Part shown: positions 12,468 to 24,114 of the stretch, in pieces
How positions within the stretch are numbered: the stretch's first letter is position 1
How the letters are laid out: each line of letters opens with the position of its first letter
From: Rhizophagus irregularis
Taxonomy: Eukaryota > Glomeromycota > Glomeromycetes > Glomerales > Glomeraceae
Direction: 5' to 3'
Length of the DNA: 64,000 bases
NCBI RefSeq assembly: GCF_026210795.1
Contig: NC_089442.1
Span: 186,001-250,000 of the forward strand
Made by a program: the position numbers and the translations under genes
The notes under the pieces: model-generated
Told to the model about the DNA's origin: nothing
The model's input: the letters and a program-made list of their open reading frames with translations, nothing else
The model's database searches: none

Positions 12468-12912
12468 CTACAGTAGGACCCCGGATAATTATAATTGAGG
12501 TCATATCTTACTATGTTTTAAACTTTATTTTTCTTTTAACATGTAATTTTATTAAGTTAATATTATTTTTTACCATAGAAAAAAATGTTTCTTTTGAAGA
12601 GAAGAATCTTTTGATACCAAAAATCTTGTAAATCTACTGATTAGAATTTGAGATAAGTATCGTTACACAGGCAAAATTTGGCAAAAAAATATACGCTTTT
12701 TCACTATCGGTATACATAGCAATATACAAAAAAATAAAAATTACTATTATTAAATATTACTTTTTAAGTAACAAAATTATAGATAATAGGAGGGCAATTA
12801 TTATTACAAAGTTTTGTATCTATAGCTTTAAAAGTAAGTTCAGGATGATAAGGGTAAATTTTTAGCATAGAAGATATGACCTTAATTATAATTGTCCGGG
12901 GTCCTACTACAG
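12468..12912. mobile_element. TA-flanked element in the 5' flank of kinase copy A
   Basis: The left end AGTAGGACCCCGGATAATTA and the right end, reversed and complemented, AGTAGGACCCCGGACAATTA form inverted repeats of about 35 bases; TA dinucleotides flank the 445-base unit (12466-12467, 12913-12914). The same place in the other kinase units (near 43514 and 48095) reads straight through GTTGTACAG...ACGTAA, so those copies are approximate empty sites. No coding capacity. Confidence 0.75.
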
Positions 12913-13256
12913 TACGTATGTATGTATGTGGGCGTACAATTTTACATACATATAACTTTCAAACTTTTGGATTCCAGACTTGACCACTTTTTTGTTCTGG
13001 TTGATTTTAAAATACGTTTTTTACTTTTATTTCTCTGTGAAAAATATTTCGGCTATTAATAAAACACATTCTGCCTTTATTCCTGTGCTAAAAAATAAAT
13101 CCTTTTATTCTGCCATGGTTCAGTGTTAAAAAAAATATTTTTAGTCAAAAAAAAAACTCATTTTTACCTTTATTTCGGTGTTAAAAAATCTAAGCTATTA
13201 AATTTAACGACATTTCTTGAAGCTGGAAAACTGCGCCACAACGGTCAAAAGCCCGC

Positions 13257-13265
13257 TATTTAAAT
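13257..13265 (+). promoter_or_regulatory. TATTTAAAT box, kinase copy A
   Basis: It lies in a block (about 13228-13292) that is nearly identical in copies A, C, D and E, 113 bases before the first conserved codon of exon 1. A core-promoter TATA role is inferred from sequence and conservation. Confidence 0.4.
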
Positions 13266-13377
13266 GGTTTTTTTTTATCACGGGGCTGCATACAATATCT
13301 CCGACTGAACTAATAATAAACGCCCAATATATCCAATTATATGCATCAAATTAATAATTCAACATCAATATTAATAG

Positions 13378-14480
13378 CTGCGCCTTGAAGAGAGTGACAC
13401 CAAAAATACATTAAAGATATTATTAGATGACGAGACATTAAGAACAATTCATCGTTATGAACCTCAAGACTTTAAGAATCTTACTGAGATTGCTTCTGGA
13501 GCATCCGCCTTTGTTTATTATGGTCGGAAAAATGCATCAAAATTCGCAATTAAAAAATTCAAAAATCCCAAGGAAGAAGCTATTATTAAGGAGGTGTGTT
13601 ACCGATACAGTTTTTTATATAACTATTTTCGATATTATTTTGTTGATTAAATCCATTATTTTTTTCAGATTCATTTAATGGGAATAGTTAATCCTCATCC
13701 AAATATAATTACGTTTTATGGAGTTACGAAACTTGGTGAAACAAATTACTCGCTTGTTCTCGAATATGCGGACAAAACATTAAGAGATTATCTAAGAGAC
13801 GATACTATACCTTTTAAATGGGAAAGCCAATTAAATTTCGCCAGAGAAATTGCAAATGCGATTTCATGGTTACATGATGATAAAGAAATCATACACGGAG
13901 ATCTTGTAAGTAAATATACTCGTAATTTATTTATTGCGCAATTAACATATTCTTTTTTTCTTTAGCATCCCAATAATATCTTAATAAATGATGGTAAAAT
14001 AAAGGTAGCAGATTTTGGCCGCTCATGTCAAAAAAAAGAATCAGTTAGTCATACTAAAGCATATGGTGTAATACCCTATATGGATCCCAAATTTTTTGAG
14101 CAGAGCCCAAGTTCATCTGAAAATCAAAAATATGGTTTGACCGAAAAGTCAGATATATATAGCTTAGGGGTATTATTCTGGGAATTAATAAGTCGTTCAT
14201 CACCTTTCAATTTCGAAAAAAAAGGATTTGACCGTGATTCTATTAAATTGATGATTCTTAATCGTGTTAGAGAAAATCCTATTCCAAAAACAAATGATAA
14301 ATTCGTTTCACTTTATAAAAGTAAGTAAAAAAATAATTGTATAATTTATTTTTGCAATAAGATTAATAATAGATTAATATAATTTAATCTCTTTAAATAG
14401 AATGTTGGCAACATGAACCAGATGAAAGACCACCTATTTGTCAAGTAATTGAAGAACTTGATAGCATTAAAGTAAAATAA
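13378..14480 (+). CDS. Protein kinase, TKL-like, copy A
   Basis: Four exons: 13378-13593, 13669-13905, 13966-14320 and 14401-14480, with clean GT-AG introns. Exon 1 carries a glycine-loop variant (IASGASAFVYYG) and the ATP lysine (FAIKKF). Exon 2 ends and exon 3 begins in the catalytic loop HGDLHPNNIL, with the catalytic Asp and the metal-binding Asn. Exon 3 has DFG (VADFGRS), IPYMDPKFFE and the SDIYSLGVLFWEL helix. HGD replaces HRD, making it a non-RD kinase. Phosphorylation of unknown targets is expected. The C-terminus is short: a deletion removes about 20 codons present in copies C and E. No in-frame ATG occurs in exon 1; TAG at 13375-13377 precedes CTG 13378, so an upstream exon or a CTG start is needed. 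It lies about 28 kb from the B-E array. Confidence 0.75.
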
Positions 14481-15286
14481 CACAAGATAAAGATTCTGAC
14501 TTGAACATTACGACATATAGTAAATAGACTATTCCATTTATATTATTTTCTTTTTTTTCATTTACGAATACAACTACTATATTTTCGAGTATTTGAATAG
14601 AAATAAAAGTTTTTCTGCTTATTGATAAATAAACAATTGAATTTTTAAGTATATATATTGTCCATATTATCCATTTCCTTAAATTAATCACGGGTGCGAG
14701 ATTACCGCTCCGTTTTAGTGTCACATGATGAATTTTCTGAGTTTCATAAATTAGACGTCTCACTTGTGCTATGATATCTGAAAATTTAATAGCGTAACTC
14801 CAAAGAATGGCTGATTTTAGCAGAATACACTCCTAATACCTTATCAAATGGGATTCCGTGCTCTTTGAATCGCTAATCAAATAAGGTATTTACTTGATTG
14901 TCAATCTACCATTTGCCAACCAATTAATTCAAATTTATGAAATATCTAAGCATTTTGAAAATAATGAATATTTTAATATAAAACAAATATTGTCTTTATC
15001 GGTCTCATGATCTTCGTATTGATCTTTGTATATCTATTGAAGTGAGGAAGCTTAAGTACATTTGAATCATCATTATTATATTGTCGAGTTCTTGTCAGTT
15101 TTGATGTTTGCAATGTAAACAAATGTAATTATCGATATAGTCTAAGCGTTTACTCGTAGGCGGAAAATATCGCATGGCGAATGCTTGATGCAATATCATC
15201 TCGTTTACTGCGACATTTTATTTAATCTAAAAAATTGCGAGAAATAAACAACAGTTTTCGAAGATCTTGATAAAGGTTTTGATGTT
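14481..15286. other. 3' flank of kinase copy A
   Basis: The part up to about 14910 matches the 3' flanks of kinase copies C-E (GGGATTCCGTGCTCTTTGA at 14849 and 45562). The rest has no supportable gene. Confidence 0.5.
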
Positions 15287-16132
15287 TCAACTTACTTCCG
15301 GTAACTTTTCTTCAGATATAGAAATCCAGCTATTTCGACTTATTGGTTCAATAAAATGTTCAGCGTATTTAGAGAGAAACAAGGTAGTGGGTAGTAATTT
15401 CTTCACGCTATGTTTGTCAAAATTTAAATCAAAATCACGCTTTTTGATATAAATATGAAGTTCAGCATCAAAATTTGTCTATAAAATCCGGTCTGATAGT
15501 ATTAATATTGCCAAATGTGATCTCCTTGGTGAAATTAATATATTATATTCTATACTATTAAAATTTTCTCGGCCGGATCAACTGAAAAAAATTTAATGCA
15601 CCCAGTGCTTCCTCATAGATGTAGGCCTTTGGAGATCCTGTGTCAACAAGAAAGTGGACGAATTTTATCTTTCTTCTTATCTTCACTGTAGTAGAACAAA
15701 GAAATCGTCTATTTTTCCTATACAATATCCCACTAATACTACCGCAAAGATTCATCCTAGAACTTCGGATATCCTTCCTTGTAAGTCATTACCATTAATA
15801 TCACTTATCAACCGTTAAAGTTTTCCAGTTTTTTTCAAAGCGAGAAACATGATATACTGTATCATTTCAAGAATCAATTTACCCAAATAGTATATTAATT
15901 AAAGAAATATTAAAGAAACACGCTCACGCTCAAAAATATAGCTTACTGAGCAAGAAAAATTCCAAATGTTTTGCACACGCTCCACGTTGGCAGTTCCGTT
16001 CTTGTCATATTTCTTCTTCATCGGATGGTTCATGGACTTTACTCTTTGTAACTGATTTTTTCTCGCGACAATTCGTTTCTGTATTAATAAATGTTCTTTA
16101 CATAAATTTGTTAAGTGCAAAGGCGCTTTCAT
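15287..16132 (-). pseudogene. Degraded gene with an aspartic-protease-like motif
   Basis: Read on the minus strand, three coding-like blocks follow each other. First, 16132-15899 is a basic segment. Second, 15755-15558 carries KFVHFLVDTGSPKAYIYEEA, where DTGSP matches the catalytic DTG of retropepsin-like aspartic proteases. Third, 15500-15287 reads TFGNINTIRPDFIDK and then, one frame over, DAELHIYIKKRDFDLNFDKH to a TGA. Stops between the blocks could be introns, but the frame change inside the third block suggests decay. The later block resembles the second half of the protease fold, where ILG-DF is usual. A related motif occurs at 39926-39943. The substrate is unknown; origin from a retroelement or a dispersed host gene cannot be told apart. 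Confidence 0.45.
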
Positions 16133-19100
16133 TCATTAATTTGAGTCTAAATTTAATAATCCGGCTTATCAAGATCTCTGGAAATTTCAAGCAGCAACAA
16201 TAGAATTTGTTTTGGACGTTCTAAAGAATTCAGCAACTCCATCTGCTTTATAATCGGTGGTCTGAGAATCCATCTTGGTTTAAATAGTTCAAGATATTGC
16301 ACAGAATCAAGAAAACTAAACGTGATGCCCAAGGTGCGTGCTGTTCAGTAGTGTTTTTTAATACTATTCCTTTTCTTAGTAACAGATCAGTTCCTGACAA
16401 CTTGGACAAATGATATCACATTATTATTATTTTGACTCAACTGGACAATATTTATGTTTGGATTTCGAAGTAAGACACTTGAAGCCAGGGTTTGAGTTTG
16501 GAACGTTTGAAAGGCATTGTCTTCGGTTGAACTTTGACTTGAAGTCAGAGTTTTTTAGTTTGCCTCACGGGTGACATTTCCAAGAACGTATTCCCGCGGA
16601 ATGTTGATTATAAGAATTAAAGTTTATATATAAATGACTGAAACACTTTTGATAATATGTGTGTCAGAAAGTTGAGATTGATTGATATCATCAACGGTGA
16701 TTTAATATTTTGTTTTAGTGTTGATGTATATTGTTGATGTCATCTAATCAATTTCTCAGTGTAAAATAAGACGTATATATAGGATTATAAATCAGTCTTT
16801 GTAGAGTCAAATTTCTCAGCATATTAGAGAATTTAATTATGATTAATTTAATGTATCCATTTCACATTCTTAAATTTCTTTATAATTTCTTAATCTCATT
16901 TTTTCGGTAAGTATAAAAATGGTAGCTATTTCATTGAAATTATGTGATATTTTTTCCGTTTTGGAAGCGGCCTTATCTTCAATTTGACACCATTTTCAAC
17001 ATCATCCTACCGTGTCTACCTCATCTCTCTCTTCCTTCTCTTCCTCCGAAGAGTCTTCCATAATTTGATCGAACAATAACATATATTCACACTCATAGAT
17101 TATAAGGACAATCTCTCAATCAGTAATTTTAATTCATCTTTGTCCAAAGATTATGTATTGATTTAATCTCTCTTTGTCTCCTAATCTATCACATAATAAC
17201 TCATCCCATATGTCACGAGGAAGTGATTCACGACCCTTCTCTCTTTCTCTCTTTCAGATGCTTACGTCCCTTAATCAAGAGGCGCTATCCTATATAATTA
17301 TTTAAAAAATAAATATATTGCAGTCAAAGTATACTGTATAATTAACAGCTGCTTGCAAAATAATATCACAAACCTGTTTATCTATGAAGAATTTTCTTGG
17401 CTAGTTCTTAAATAACATAATTACATCTCAATTGTCCCTAATATTTCTCAAAAACTACGTTGTATCCATATTAAAGAAATTGGAATCAATAAATTCTTCC
17501 GAATCTTTGCTTAGAACGTCGTATATTGCTGAGAGTTTATTGTTTAGGTATTCTTTCTGATCATAGTCGAACATGTTTCGGCAGTTATAGACCTGATCGT
17601 GAATACTACATTGAGTAAGGAATTTGAAAAGAGATCTTCTCGAGAAAGGTGTTTATTTTCCATTAAAAATGCAGAAAGTTAGTTCAAATCGCGAACGAAA
17701 GACTTATTTAAAATATTCTGTTTTGTTGACGATAAGAACCCGTGTCCGTGTTAGTAGATTTTGTAGAGAAAAAAAAATCTGATTGATAAACATTTATCAC
17801 ATGATCATTTGACTGTAACTTTTACTTGCTGATGAAGCAATTCATTTTTGACCTATTTGGTAAAACCATCTTTATTTCGTTTGGCAATGATTGGCAAAGA
17901 GATTTTTAAGGTCAAATGGCATAGTAATGGCATTTTCAACATCATTCCAACCCTTAAGTAAACTTGAAGGACTTATATCTTTTTTAGGATTTTAGAAATC
18001 TTTATCTTAATTTACTTTTTTTAAAAAAAATTGCTGCGTTATGCAGGTCATATCATTTCCTTGAGCATGTGATCGTGAATACATATAGTACAAAGATTCA
18101 TTTATTTTTTTGACATTCTTTTCTATAATTAATAGAAACAAAAGTATCGAAGCTTTCGTCTGAATTATCGTAAGTATTATGAAACACTTTTCTTAAGCAG
18201 ATCCCTTTACCGGTTCCTTAGCCCGAAATTGTGTCCGCAATCAACTCTATAACCGCTGATGATACCTTCGTCTATTATTAACAAGAAAGGCCAGATAATA
18301 AAATTATGATGCGCTTAGTAAGGATTTGAGGAAACTCTTGATTCCGATTTTTTTTTTATGAAGCTTATAACGCGTGTTTTAAGAAATATTAGAGACAATT
18401 GGAAGGTGAGATATACTGCAATTTTATCAGGTTGGGAAGGACTTCATTAACGGGACTGTGGGTCACTTATACTATGGGAACTGTGGCAAACTCGAGGCTT
18501 TGGATCATTCGAGTTTGTTAGTCTTGGGGGACTGTGGGTCACTCAAGACCTAACCATTTCATAGTCGTTGTACGTAGAAGTTGATTTATTATGTAATATC
18601 ATACCACCTTTTTTACTTCTGCGAGATATGAATCTTAAAATAAGTGTCACGAATTAACCAATCATATGCTTCAGTTATCGACGCATATGTAAGATATGTA
18701 AGACCAAACTGCAATAATGTAACTAAAGTATAAATAAAGGATTTTTAAAAATAATTTTTTTTTATTTAATAATTAAATGAATCCAACTAATTCTAATTTT
18801 ACTTAATGCACCTCATGGCGAAATTGTTTGTTATATATACTAAACCATTCATTTTAACCACATTAACTAATGCATTAATGCATGTGTAAGCTTATGAATA
18901 TAAAATCTCTAATTTTGATTTTACCCATTGTTTGTAGCATCATGTAGCATCATGTTTCATGTAACATTAACGGCTGTTTCGAAATTTGATCCAATCAACA
19001 AATATAACTTATTAACATGGATTTTACTGGTTAAAAATATAAATAGAATTTATGTTGGATACCATGTTAATTTATATTATATCTTTAAATAAATCGAGGA

Positions 19101-19505
19101 AAGTATATAATTTGTAAACAAAGAAATGGAATCTACGATCTATCTCATTGAGAACTCCAATAATGAACAATTAAAATGTGCTACGAAAATAAATTTTTGG
19201 TCGACATAATTTAAAGAGAAGTTGAATGGTTCACAATTGCAAAGATTTGTATACATCGGGCATCGGCATATGTCAATAGAAACAAAATAGTCGATTGTAC
19301 TTTTGTATTTCAGCTTCAAGACTGTATATAAATAAGATCTTTTTTTTTAACCCAAAGAAAATAATTGTCTAATATTTTTTTTAGATAAAAAAAAAATAAT
19401 TCAATATATTTTTATTTTGCTAAAAATTTTAAATTCCCTATCTTAATAATTTCCTACATACTAATATAATAATTAATTTCTTTGTCAAACTTTTCCTTCT
19501 TCAAG
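16133..19505. other. Long stretch with coding-like scraps only
   Basis: No whole gene. Two scraps read like protein: plus strand 16161-16256 (PAYQDLWKFQAATIEFVLDV, then a stop) and minus strand about 17280-17160 (RESLPRDIWDELLCDRLGDK) followed by an acidic piece near 17080-17020 (QIMEDSSEEEKEERDEVDTV). They could be remains of a transposase or other gene. A 16-base direct repeat, GGGACTGTGGGTCACT, occurs at about 18450 and 18526. Confidence 0.35.
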
Positions 19506-20276
19506 ATGTGGTTGAATAAAAGTATTCTTTTCGCTACAGCTATTTTAATTGTCTCTATACTTCTTTTCTCATCGCAAACAACTGCTACAAACTGCAAGAC
19601 CGTCACAAAGACACGCCATTGTACTAAAACCATTAATCCTAAAAATTGCCCAAAAACCAAAACCACTACTGTCACAGTTAGTTCTACCACCATCAAACCC
19701 GCCACTACTACTACTACTACCACCACTACCACAACCACAACCTCCACCGTCGTACCTACTACAAATACTGTAAAAAAGAGACATGAGAATGAGGAGGTTA
19801 TTTGCATCCCCGATAAAAAGGAAAAGCGGCATGATTTCTATTATAAACATCGAAAATGCGTAAAAACCGTCTATTGTACTCCAACTGTTATCAAAAAATG
19901 TCCCAAACCTCGCACCACAACATTGACTGCTACTAGGACTTTTACTTCAACTTCCGTATCAGTAACAACAACTACAGCGACTGCAACAACAACTACCACA
20001 ACTGTTATTCCTTGTTGTACTCCTGGTGCATTTCAAACTGCAATTCCACTCCAATTACATCTAAACGTTAATGCTCAAGTTAATGGAGCTACAGATGCAA
20101 TAAGTTGTTGTGTAGCTTGTGCTCAAGACCCCAATTGTGTTCAATGGAATCTTGCAAGCAGCCGATGTTTCTTATCCGGTTCAGCCACTTGTAATAATCC
20201 AATAATACCATTTGGTATAGCAGCGACCGCTGGGGGAATTATGCGATGCCAAGATGGTTGTCTACCACCAAATTAA
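19506..20276 (+). CDS. Secreted Thr-rich protein with Apple/PAN-like C-terminus
   Basis: A single-exon frame of 256 residues. The ATG at 19506 is chosen because it gives a signal peptide: a lysine, then a hydrophobic run to about residue 22 and a cleavable SSQTTA. The mature protein has Cys-containing basic segments alternating with two threonine-rich linkers (about 53-87 and 136-165, including an unbroken run of 13 Thr), typical of O-mannosylated stalks. Dibasic sites (KKR near 90, KEKR near 106) could be cut by a Kex2-like protease. The last 85 residues contain CCVACAQDPNCVQWNLASSR, the pattern of fungal PAN/Apple modules that bind carbohydrate or protein. It probably acts at the cell wall or outside the cell; a role at the plant interface is inference. 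Confidence 0.8.
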   Translation: MWLNKSILFATAILIVSILLFSSQTTATNCKTVTKTRHCTKTINPKNCPKTKTTTVTVSSTTIKPATTTTTTTTTTTTTSTVVPTTNTVKKRHENEEVICIPDKKEKRHDFYYKHRKCVKTVYCTPTVIKKCPKPRTTTLTATRTFTSTSVSVTTTTATATTTTTTVIPCCTPGAFQTAIPLQLHLNVNAQVNGATDAISCCVACAQDPNCVQWNLASSRCFLSGSATCNNPIIPFGIAATAGGIMRCQDGCLPPN

Positions 20277-22568
20277 ATTCCAAATCGTATGTTGGTTATT
20301 AAATTTCCTATTGATCCCTAACAGTATTATCTGCTCCTTCAATAGTGTTTTAGATATTTATATTTAATACAATAGATGTTATAATTTTTTTTCCAGCGTA
20401 TATAGATTTAATGATATGTTCCTTGGATAAATTATTATTATTATTTTTTTTTTGTTAATAAAAAATAAATGTTAATAAAATTAATATGCGGATATTGTAG
20501 CCCCTTTATTGTCGATATATTGAAATTCTTGATATAACGGATTTTTTGACAAATTTTAATAATGGAACGGATGGTTCCATTATATCGAATTTCACTGTGT
20601 AATTGGCTCTGGTCTTCACAGATCCAAGATGGAGCCTCCAGAGTCCAGAGAAATTTCCACAAATAGGTACTATAACTAAGCCTAATTCATTGTTAAAAAA
20701 CTTTTAAAAGTGATTGTTATTATAGTGTCCAATCCTGCCTTGTACTTAAATTTTTGCATAAATATTTCGCTCCTATTATTTTGATTGTTTTCATTCTTGA
20801 ACTCGTATCTGACCTCTGACTTTTTTCTTATCGATACCGAACTTAACCAGACTCGAATACTCTCGTCTTTAGTTCTCCATCATAGAAGTCGCTTTTTATA
20901 ATACAGTCTCTGCTAATTATGAAGATGTTGACCCGCTTATTGAATGAGAGAGATCATCTTTTGATTGACAAAATTTTAGAACAGAAAGAAATATGAAGTA
21001 TTCGAGCTTAAACTGTAGTTGTAATTTTAACATTTAAAAATATCGTAAAGATCGTAAAGGTAGAAAAAAAATTTTTTTTTTTTTTTGGCATTTTTTATCG
21101 AGCACAGAGATCTGATTCATACGTGAAGCATTACCTATTACGGCATTAAGAAATTGATCTTACCCACGTGACAAATAGACCCGGATCATTTGATCATTTT
21201 GGTGGGGTTGCTTTTTTTTTTCCAATCCGAACGATCCGAGAACGGTGCATTATATTCATGGAGAAAAAGACCACAAACTGAACATCAAATGAAAATCTTA
21301 ATTCACTTATTCAAGTAATCAAAAATTTGCTACTAATTTTTTTTTTAATGAGACACATCCGCGTTTCAAGTTTCAACCAATGTAGATCGGTCAAAAATTT
21401 ATTTTATTTTATGTAATCAAAATAAATACGTTTCAAATTATCAAATTATTTCGATTGACTCGGATGTTTCAGAGAACATTAAAACAAACTTATAAACAGT
21501 AATAATTTACTAGCTCCAAATCCGTCAAAATCTTCCTTTAAACATATCAGTCCATGTATTATAAAAGCAATCATTTTTTTTTTAATTAGTGTAAGAATTT
21601 TATAATTAGATATATTTAAATCGGTATCAAAGTTCACAAAAAATATAACGGCAAAATAAGAGGCTTGCATGGGCTGAAAATAAGAACCTTGCAATAGCCC
21701 GGAACATATAAAATCCGATTTCGAGCCTATATAAAAAATTTAATCCGGATCCGGCTCAATGTCAGGGTCTTCTGGCGCTCCATTATGTCTTTTTCTAATT
21801 CTATATTTTAGTTGGTATAAATAAACATGCACTAAAAATACCCCGTCACACATGGAGATGAACAGGCGGATAATTCTTTTATTAGGGTCCATTTTCTTTT
21901 TGTTAGGGATTTAGGGTCCTGTGTTAATCATTTATATATTCATTTTGTTTATTCAAATGGCCTATCGATTTAATCGACAAAATCAATTAGTGTATAATGT
22001 AGTACGTATTTATTATCACAAAATAAATATTTGTTTTACTATTAAGAATTTTCTCATTTCGGGTGACGGATTTACTTTGATTATGTATACATGAAATCTA
22101 AATAATAAATATTAAACGCCACGAGGGCATTAAAAAAAATTTTTTGCTGCTTTGAAAATTTATTAATTTAGTAATATATAAATTACAAAGAAATTGGGAC
22201 ATATCATTATGTGATATGAACAAATTGAAAATTGTGTCTACTAAAATGATTGGTATTCACGTAACAATGTCTTTAAATAAATTATTTTCTTTGATTGATA
22301 AATATATCGATATATTAATATTATTAAGAGAATAAGAGAAAGGAATGGTTTAAATAATAATATGATTAGATTAAGTGCCTATATAATTATTAAATGTTTT
22401 TTTTTTGTTTTTTTTTCTAAACATGATATATGCATTATTTAAATATAATTGTGGCCTTAACCAACCAAATAGTTTGTTTTATGTAATTTTTTTTTTTCTA
22501 AATTATTAATCATACTACTGTATATCATCTATTCAATATGTTGAAGAAAATAAGAAAATAATGAAATA
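20277..22568. other. Gene-free stretch
   Basis: I see no gene here. The segment 20480-20640 holds TATATCGA-type sequence in both orientations (about 20512 and 20581), perhaps a decayed inverted-end element. Confidence 0.45.
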
Positions 22569-23006
22569 TTACAAATTTTGATTCAATGTAATAGCTTTTG
22601 TTTTCCAATCATCTTGATCTAAACTTCTTTTTTTAGAAAATTTCCCCTTACATTTAGATTTAACACCTTTCCAGGTGTTATTTATTTTGTACTTTATTTT
22701 TGATCCTAAAGTGCACAAGAATCCAAAACATCCGTTAGTAAATTCATCATTTTCCTGATAAGTCTCTGTACGACGACGCCTCATAAATGAACTAGAACGT
22801 GAAAATATTGATGAGAAAGTATTAGATTTTGATTTTTTATGATGATGAATGGATGAAAAAGGATTATCATTATTTTCTTGAGGAGTATAGGATTGGTTAA
22901 TTTGTTGATTTTTTGGTGATTCTGGAAAGATATTATTTGATGAAAATGAATAAGAAAAGGATTGTTTAAGTTGTGGTCTTTTTGAAATAGATGATGATTC
23001 GGCCAT
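22569..23006 (-). CDS. Unknown basic Ser/Asn-rich protein
   Basis: An uninterrupted 145-codon frame starts at an ATG at 23006 and stops at 22569. The first 60 residues are low-complexity Ser, Asn and Gln with Pro, as in disordered regions. The middle has a strongly basic patch (SSSFMRRRRTETYQ), then NGCFGFLCTLGSKIKYKI with three hydrophobic/Cys positions, and a Lys-rich tail (KGVKSKCKGKFSKKRSLDQD). The mix of disorder, basic clusters and a short Cys/Phe patch would suit membrane or nucleic-acid contact, but no domain is recognised. It is probably real because of its length in such AT-rich DNA and its non-random composition. No introns are needed. Confidence 0.55.
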   Translation of the reverse strand: MAESSSISKRPQLKQSFSYSFSSNNIFPESPKNQQINQSYTPQENNDNPFSSIHHHKKSKSNTFSSIFSRSSSFMRRRRTETYQENDEFTNGCFGFLCTLGSKIKYKINNTWKGVKSKCKGKFSKKRSLDQDDWKTKAITLNQNL

Positions 23007-24114
23007 TTCTATATGTTATTAATAATAAGAAATTTCCGTTAATTGAAATATAAGAAAGATGTTTAAATTATGAAAAAAAAAAGATGGAGTTTTTTAAAGG
23101 ATATTTATACTGTTTTTTTTTTCTTGTAAAATTCATAAATTATATAAATATATTTTTATGGCATGGCTAAATTAACAAATTTATGAGAGAGGGTTATATG
23201 AATATTACCTTTCTTAGTAGAAACGCCTCATCAAAATTACTGCGACATTTTCTTTGAGAAAACCAAAATTAGTCATGGGGTGAAAAACAAGGTAACATAT
23301 GATATAAACTTGTGCGACCGATTATTACAAAATTGTTATTTAAAGTATTTAAGGGGCACACAAATTGTAAACATACCTTTTTTATAACGGAGTTTTAAAC
23401 ATTTTAGACATTTCATTCATAATTAAACCCAATACAATCCAAATAATATGTTTGACAGGCCGAAGTGAATGCCGGAGCAAAGCGAATTCAAAGAAACATG
23501 TATAAAGAAGGAATTATTGATTTTAAAACGTTAAAACTCCGTTGATTATGCTGATTATCAACATAACATAAAAAAAAAATAACCGGATTCCTTATTTGGA
23601 AGCAATAAAAGTGAAGGTCATTCAGGAGGTAAAAATTTTGATTATTAGTCATACACTCTCATGATTATATTTTCATTCTTGGCATCATCTCATTTCCGTA
23701 AATAGTTTTATTAGGGTAAAACTATAAATTTAAAGGTAGGGCCTACTTCAGAATATTCCATTTAGACCATAACGACCTCTTTTTTTTTATTGTAATTAAG
23801 CAGCTAAATTTAGTTGGTTTATTTATTGTGTTACGATTAATAAACATTATAATGATAAACGTTTCGGAAATTCCATTTCGGATCATTATTGACTTAATTT
23901 AGACTACTCATTTAGTCTATATATATATTACTTATATTCACATTTTATAGATATATAAGATCTTTGAATTCCTGTTTTACCTCTTAATCTTGATTCATTT
24001 CTTTTTCTCTCAAAATCATTTATCGCGAAAAAAAAAAAATTTTTATAAAAAAATTTCAAAAAAAAAGAAATTTTCATTTTTTTACTCACATTTATTTTTA
24101 AAAAAAAAATCAAA
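23007..24114. other. Gene-free stretch between divergent small genes
   Basis: No gene seen. It must hold the promoters of the minus-strand gene at 22569-23006 (a TATTTATACT motif lies near 23102) and of the short plus-strand frame at 24115. Confidence 0.45.

Noticed and set aside
19454-19807. Minus-strand frame of 117 codons with a long valine run
   Set aside because: It is the antisense of the threonine (ACC/ACT) codons of the secreted protein at 19506-20276.
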